Positions 5,186-5,226 of a stretch of 5,226 bases of DNA are shown here, in pieces. The stretch is from Chloroflexota bacterium (GTDB taxonomy: Bacteria; Chloroflexota; Dehalococcoidia; Lucifugimonadales; Lucifugimonadaceae), in the NCBI GenBank assembly GCA_016210435.1, contig JACQUF010000232.1, positions 1-5,226 on the forward strand, read 5' to 3'. The notes below the pieces were generated by a model. That model was not told the origin of the DNA and searched no databases. It saw only the letters and a list, made by a program, of their open reading frames with translations. The stretch's first letter is position 1; the number at the start of each line of letters is the position of its first letter. Both the position numbers and the translations under genes were made by a program.

Positions 5186-5226
5186 AAAATAGCCGGGCGT
5201 AAGGGGTGAACCTGGGAGCGCTGGCA

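Noticed and set aside
5206..5226. GTG at 5206 as the start of a fifth gene running off the window
   Set aside because: Only seven codons are visible and there is no spaced Shine-Dalgarno site; it cannot be supported.

Overview
The window holds four genes on the + strand and no convincing gene on the - strand. The sequence is GC-rich (about 60% by eye). The three complete genes start with ATG behind strong purine-rich Shine-Dalgarno sites, so this is a bacterial chromosome or contig. A tungsten/molybdenum-type aldehyde:ferredoxin oxidoreductase (AOR) suggests an anaerobic or microaerobic, possibly thermophilic, lineage. The phylum cannot be fixed from this sequence; anaerobic Bacillota, Chloroflexota or a related uncultivated group are guesses only.

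Layout: (1) 2-1198, the C-terminal two thirds of an AOR-family protein cut by the left edge of the window. (2) 1246-2286, a zinc-dependent medium-chain alcohol dehydrogenase. (3) 2379-3572, a DUF362 protein with a cysteine-rich C-terminus. (4) 3800-5116, a class III PLP aminotransferase. The right end (5117-5226) carries only repeats and no gene I can support. No stretch longer than 300 bases lacks a gene; the longest gap is 3573-3799.

How they may work together (inference): all four genes point the same way, with gaps of 47, 92 and 227 bases and no obvious Rho-independent terminator, so co-transcription is plausible. An aminotransferase acting on a terminal amine would give an aldehyde. AOR could oxidise that aldehyde to an acid with reduction of ferredoxin, and the dehydrogenase could interconvert aldehyde and alcohol with NAD(H). 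The DUF362 protein has no assigned chemistry but carries four C-terminal cysteines that could hold a metal or Fe-S centre. I cannot name the substrate.

The most unusual non-coding feature is a short tandem array of 7-bp units (GGGTCAA / GGGGCAA). It recurs a few bases after the stop codon of three consecutive genes, always on the same strand. In two of the three places it is followed by a second shared 23-base segment. The 3573-3799 gap also contains two imperfect palindromes resembling repetitive extragenic elements. An 11-bp perfect hairpin lies inside the last codons of the AOR gene.
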